Source of the DNA: Flammulina velutipes
Taxonomy: Eukaryota; Basidiomycota; Agaricomycetes; Agaricales; Physalacriaceae
Length of the DNA stretch: 64,000 nt
Assembly: GCA_011800155.1 (NCBI GenBank)
Contig: CM022369.1
Location: 2,666,001-2,730,000 of the forward strand
Direction of reading: 5' to 3'
Under the pieces are notes generated by a model. That model searched no databases. It saw nothing but the letters and a program-made list of their open reading frames with translations, and was not told where the DNA came from. Position numbers and translations under genes: made by a program. Positions 59,621-64,000 of this stretch are shown here, piece after piece (position 1 is the first letter of the stretch; each line of letters opens with the position of its first letter).

Positions 59621-60893
59621 TCATGTTCTGTCACCTACATTGAAATTTTCGTGAGATCTATCTTCAAGAACATTAACGATGTGAAGTGTTACCTTGAGGT
59701 CCGACTCCAGAAGTTGAGCAAGTTGATCGACGTCGTTTTCTTCTGCAACATCACCGTCGTCTTCTTCATCTACGCCTTCTCCGTCTGACTCGTCCTCCTC
59801 CTCGATGATAAGACACCCTCCTCGCTTTTTCAGCGTTTCCCCGATAGCAGCAACCACCTCGTTATCCTCCAAATCATCGTTAACCGCAAGGTTCAAAACC
59901 CGCAACGCAGGAAGCTGATTCTCCACCACATCCGCAAGCGCCTCATAATGCTCCTCCGCAAACTCATTAATATCCAAACGGAGCGTATCAAGCCTCTCAT
60001 TAACCCGCTCCCCAAGCGCAGCAATGATCTCCGCGCACCCCTCCGTCCTCAACACACAAGCCGAAAGGTCCAGATACCTCAACAACCGCCCCCCACGAAT
60101 AACATCCGCCACGACCTTCCACCCCCTCGGCACGCCCTCTCTCGGCGCCACATCATAATCATACGTCGCAATACAATTATCCCTCAACCGCAGCCTGCGC
60201 AGATCCGGGCACCCAGCGAGCGCAGAAGCGATAGCGACGATCCCGTCCTCCCGGATCCCAGCGTTCGTCATCTCGAAGCGCTGCAGCCCGGGGTGGGCGA
60301 GGATGACGGCGCCCCAGGAGGAGGCGGAGCCGTCTTCGAGGCGGTTGCGGTTCATTAGGAGCGTGCGGAGGTTGGAGGGGGAGTTGAGGAGGGCGGAGGC
60401 GTGGGCGGAGGCGAGGAGGGCGCGCGCGATGATGGTCCCGCCCTCGGCGCTGATTCCGTTGTTGGAGAGCTTGATGGTTTGGAGGGAGAGGCATTTGGAG
60501 AGGAGGGGGACGACGGGTTGGACGGAGCGGACGCCTAGGGCGTTGTGGCTAAGATCGATTTCGGTGAGGCTCTTGCACTCGAGGAGAGCGTCGCAGATGA
60601 ATGTTAGAGCCTGGGGAATTTCGTCGATTCCGCGCGTGGTGAACGTGCTAGCGAGCCTTGCGACCTAAGAGAAGATGAGAATGTTGTTATTATTCAGGAT
60701 AGATTTCTACCTTGAGATTCTTCATCTTTCTCACGATCTTACCAAATGCCTCAGCTGCTGGCACGCCGAGAGTGTTGCCGCTAAGGACAACCGTCTCGAT
60801 GTTTCCTAGGTCCAGATCAGCGAACAATACATCAATGTCTTCAGCCGTCTCCAGAACCAAAGCTCTATCGCGGAAGTCTGCTACTCGCGACAT
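59621..60893 (-). CDS. RNA1: Ran GTPase-activating protein (RanGAP, RNA1)
   Basis: RanGAP stimulates GTP hydrolysis by Ran in the cytoplasm and so sets the direction of nuclear transport. The protein has a leucine-rich repeat crescent: VVLSGNTLGVPAAEAFGKIV, LTEIDLSHNALGVRSV, LQTIKLSNNGISAEGG, LRTLLMNRNRLEDGS, RRLRLRDNCIATY, LRYLDLSACVLRTEG, LDTLRLDINEF and LRVLNLAVND. A strongly acidic C-terminal tail follows (EEEDESDGEGVDEEDDG), the hallmark of Rna1 proteins. One intron lies at about 60666-60713. The start is ATG 60893. The end is slightly uncertain. The frame can read to a stop at 59621, or a 62-nt intron after LLESDLK can give VTEHE and a stop a few bases later. About 405-425 residues. Confidence 0.9.
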
Positions 60894-61054
60894 GATGGTG
60901 GTGGCTCAACTTGTGAAGGTGGGAAAATTTCTTACGTTCACGTGGTAGGCCACACAAACAATTTCAATTTCGCGCGTTACGCGTTTAAGGTTGCTTAGAT
61001 TCGTTAAATGCATGCAGATATTGGTACATTGCGGGAGAAAGCGCGGCAAAATCA

Positions 61055-63460
61055 TCAATGGTGGGTCGGCATATTCACCGAAGCACGAGTGCCAACAGCA
61101 TCCTCTGCTTTCCAGAGGCTCGTCGTAGTCTGTAATTTCATCGAACGTCACTATTTAGTTCGTCGATGGAAAAGAGGATCTCACCTTGTTTTGGGTATAA
61201 AAGTTGATACCGCTGTCGCTCGTGTTCAGCACGTCGAAAACAAATGAAAAAGAAAGCAAACCTTTTGCCATAGAAATGGATATCTCCCAAGAAGCTTCCC
61301 TAACGCCTATTTAGCAACCCAGGTGATCAGATTGAGAACACTGACTTTGTTTCCACTCCATGAGAACATGGGAAGAGGTACCGGAATGGGAACGTTGATA
61401 CCAATTTGCCCCACATTTACTTCACTCTCAAACTTGCGAGCCGTGGCGCCGGATTGCGTGAAGATGGCAGCACCATTTCCATACTTGTTGGTATTGATTA
61501 TCTCGAGCGCGTCATCGAGAGTATCAGCCTTCACGACCACAAGGACTGGTCCAAATATCTCCTCCCTAAGAAGATGTTGAACTCAGGAATATCGAGAGAA
61601 CAACAGTAAAGCACGCACTGGTAGCACTTCATACTGGTGTTGGCGTCAATAATCGTCGGGCCAACAAAGTTGCCTTCTGGATACGCAGGCACTTGAATGC
61701 CGCGCCCATCAAGGAGGATCTTGCCCCCCTGCTCTTCAGCAGACGATATCAAATTGGTGATCCTCGATTTCGCTGCCGGGGAAATCACAGGCCCTCTGGA
61801 AGATTTCCAGGTCAGCAACAACATCCCCGAAAGAACAGGAGGCATCTTACAAATCAGCGCCGTCTTCAAATCCGCCAGATACCTTGAGCTTGGTCGCCCG
61901 GTCGATGAGTTCAGGAAGCCATGATTGTGCCTCCCCGATGAGCAAAGCTGTCTAAATGAATATTATGCAAAATACAGAGCTGGAAGCACTCACCGACAGA
62001 TATAGCCATGCACCGTTGGCCCGCAGCTGCCGAAATATTAGCATATAGATACGCATTGCGTCCTCTGAACATACCTCCAAACGCAGCACCAATCAAAGAA
62101 TTCAACGCCAGATTCTTGTTTGCTGTGTACCTTATTAACGACGCAGAAGGCGCTACGAAACACCACTTACCGTCCGGCATCACAATGGCATGATTCTTCG
62201 CACCCAAGTTAGCCTACGAGGTACCAATCAACGTCGATCAATTAACGCGAAGCGTCACATCATACCTGGACGCGTTTTCCGTTCTGCGTTCCTCTACGAC
62301 GATCAGCGTGACCGCGTCAGAGCCTACTCCACGTACCTTTCGTAAATGTGACGCCCTGCCTTATCCCCACCAACAAAGCTGATTGCCTTGATAGCTGGAT
62401 GGTCGCAGATAGCGTTAACAGTGTCAGCGCCTCCGTGTACAACGTTCAGTACACCGTCGGGCAATCCTATGGGAAAACGTAAGTTTCAGATGTAGAGAAG
62501 CGTCGACGCGTACCGGCACGCTGGCAGAGTTCCGCGATAATCATTGTCGCCCCGGGATCTCGTTCTGACGGCTTGAGTATTAATGTGTTACCTGTCACAG
62601 CAGCCATGGGAATGGACCACAGTGGGATCATGCTGTTGACCACGTTATTCGTGATAAGCTCCATGGGCAATGCAATAGGCGTACGCTGGAAAGTTGAACG
62701 GGGCGATGCTTGCACATACCCCGAGAGGAACTTTGCGAACGTACGTGTCCATATCTTTGCTGACTGGAGAAAAGGTCACCCAGCGGCGCAGAATAGGCAG
62801 GCTCGAGTGATGTACCTTCCAACTTTTCTCCCAGCAGTGTTGACGTGATGCCTACCGCGGTCTCAACAACCTGTAGTCCACGCATGAGGTCGCCATGGGC
62901 GTCTTTGGAACAGGGATGGGATCGTAGGGTCAAGGAAGGTGCGGCTTTACACACCTGGCAACGTTTTCCCTTGCTCAAGAACGATGCTCTGAGCAATATA
63001 GTCTGCGTTCTGACGGAGGAGAGCCTGCAGTCTGGATGGAGGTCAAGGGGAGAAAGAATGGGCGGCAATAAGCAACACACTCCATCGCAAAACGTTGCCT
63101 GCCGAGGACACTTGTGCGACTCCACGTCTTGAACGCGTCAGAGGCCGCGTCGACAGCTTGCTCGAATTCAGCATTTGTGGTTTGGGGGACCTTGGTGAGC
63201 ACAGTTTGTGTAGACTAACTCTGTTTCTCAGTGTATGGTGTAGTACAGACGATGGGAACACGTACTGGATCAACCACGTCGATCCAGTGAGAGGTCTGGC
63301 TGTCAACGAACTGACCTCCTATAAAGTTCTTGGTAGAGGCGCCAGTCGCGCTGGTTCCCTGCCAGTTCGCAGAGATCTGTTCTGCCTTTGGCTTAGCGGC
63401 GGCGCTGAGAACACGGGAGACGGAGGACGAGGCGAAGCATCTTCGTTGTACAGTGAGCAT
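61055..63460 (-). CDS. Methylmalonate-semialdehyde dehydrogenase (acylating), mitochondrial
   Basis: This aldehyde dehydrogenase (ALDH6 family) converts methylmalonate or malonate semialdehyde plus CoA and NAD+ to propionyl- or acetyl-CoA, in valine and pyrimidine breakdown. The N-terminus [20 protein letters not shown] is a mitochondrial presequence. Family landmarks are [84 protein letters not shown] (Asn where hydrolysing ALDHs have the general-base Glu), the nucleophile in [11 protein letters not shown], and the late [11 protein letters not shown] block. At least ten introns are needed. The last exon gives [17 protein letters not shown] and stops at 61055-61057, a C-terminus typical of the fungal enzymes. 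The start is ATG 63460. Confidence 0.9.
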
Positions 63461-63671
63461 AGCGATGGTGGTGGTTAAAGGTCAAGCCGTGTTTGTTTGG
63501 CACGTTGTTTGGTTGACTATCTGTGTTGTGGTGGACGTTGGTGAAGAGATAACGAAGGGATCGGGTCGGATGCGGGGAAGCGGGGGCATGTCACGACCAT
63601 CACGCTCACGCCGCTGTGACTGTCACCCGCTTATTTTTCCTTCGACCTCAACGTTGCGGCGGTCAATCGCG

Positions 63672-64000
63672 ATGAACGGCTTCCTCCCGTTTGACAAGGA
63701 AGTTGAAGCCTTGCGCATTAGCAGCAGCAATGGCCACCCAAATTCCTATGCCACCAATAGCTTTCCTTCATCCAGCTCAAATCCATATCCTGACTTTCCC
63801 TCTCCGTCGCCCACCAACCAGTACGCGACCAACATGGACCTTGGCGCACCAGTCCACCACCAGCAGAGCCCAATGGCACGCCAGGGATCGTGGCCGGGCC
63901 TCTTTAGTCCCAATAACCCACAAATGGCGCACCAGATGCCGGCACCTCCAATGGCCCACCAGCACCAGCAACAATTCAACCAGCAGTGGAACCCGCAGGT
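63672..64000 (+). CDS. 5' part of a Gln/His/Pro-rich protein, cut by the window end
   Basis: From ATG 63672 (MNGFLPFDKEVEALRISSS) the frame is open for 109 codons to the end of the window. The sequence is disordered and rich in Ser, Asn, Pro, Gln, His and Met, with stretches such as SSSSNPYPDFPSPSPTNQY and AHQHQQQFNQQWNPQ. Such leaders are common on transcription cofactors and RNA-binding proteins, but no domain is visible yet. It is divergent from the dehydrogenase gene, with 211 bp between the two starts. Confidence 0.6.
   Translation, partial: MNGFLPFDKEVEALRISSSNGHPNSYATNSFPSSSSNPYPDFPSPSPTNQYATNMDLGAPVHHQQSPMARQGSWPGLFSPNNPQMAHQMPAPPMAHQHQQQFNQQWNPQ

Overview
The window is nuclear DNA of a filamentous basidiomycete, most likely an Agaricomycete (mushroom-forming fungus). 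Genes are dense and lie on both strands. Almost all are cut by many 45-65 nt GT-AG introns, with some coding exons of only a few nucleotides. Protein families are typically fungal: Zn2Cys6 and GATA regulators, a CYP monooxygenase, an LCCL membrane protein, YHM2 and an expanded F-box family. No tRNA, rRNA, CRISPR or operon was seen. All gene models were joined by hand from splice signals and family knowledge, so exon edges are predictions.

Layout. 0.2-3.5 kb (-): long coiled-coil protein. 4.9-6.0 (-): SHB17-type histidine phosphatase. 6.1-9.7 (+): VPS18. 10.1-12.2 (+): cytochrome P450. 12.4-15.2 (-): multi-FAS1 membrane protein resembling S. pombe Fsc1. 16.4-17.9 (+): old-yellow-enzyme type NADPH oxidoreductase. 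18.1-19.3 (-): seipin, divergent from an unknown 216-residue protein. 21.3-22.5 (-): double GATA-finger regulator. 24.0-25.3 (+): Lunapark. 26.0-26.7 (+): unknown. 26.9-29.0 (+): LCCL membrane protein. 29.2-30.7 (-): regulator with a C-terminal Zn2Cys6 cluster. 32.9-36.9 (+): an unknown gene, then three small related genes, two with a WW domain and a glycine-rich tail.

37.1-59.6 kb is the accessory part. Seven related F-box genes (A-D on the minus strand, E-G on the plus strand) surround a housekeeping block of TRAPPC8, YHM2 and an Mpv17/PMP22 protein. Three of the seven (B, D, E) carry a frame break. Four copies share a perfect 16-bp CGG...CCGG element just before the start codon, and the other three have weaker versions. 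A 490-bp MITE-like element with 39-bp terminal inverted repeats and a TAGCGA duplication, plus a decayed gene, lies between F-box copies F and G.

59.6-64.0 kb returns to conserved genes: RanGAP (RNA1), methylmalonate-semialdehyde dehydrogenase, and the 5' part of a Gln/His/Pro-rich protein running off the window. Several conserved genes share an endomembrane theme (VPS18, Fsc1-like, seipin, Lunapark, TRAPPC8), but no true cluster is implied. The most unusual content is the F-box array with its shared upstream element, the new MITE, the microexons and the WW/glycine-rich trio.
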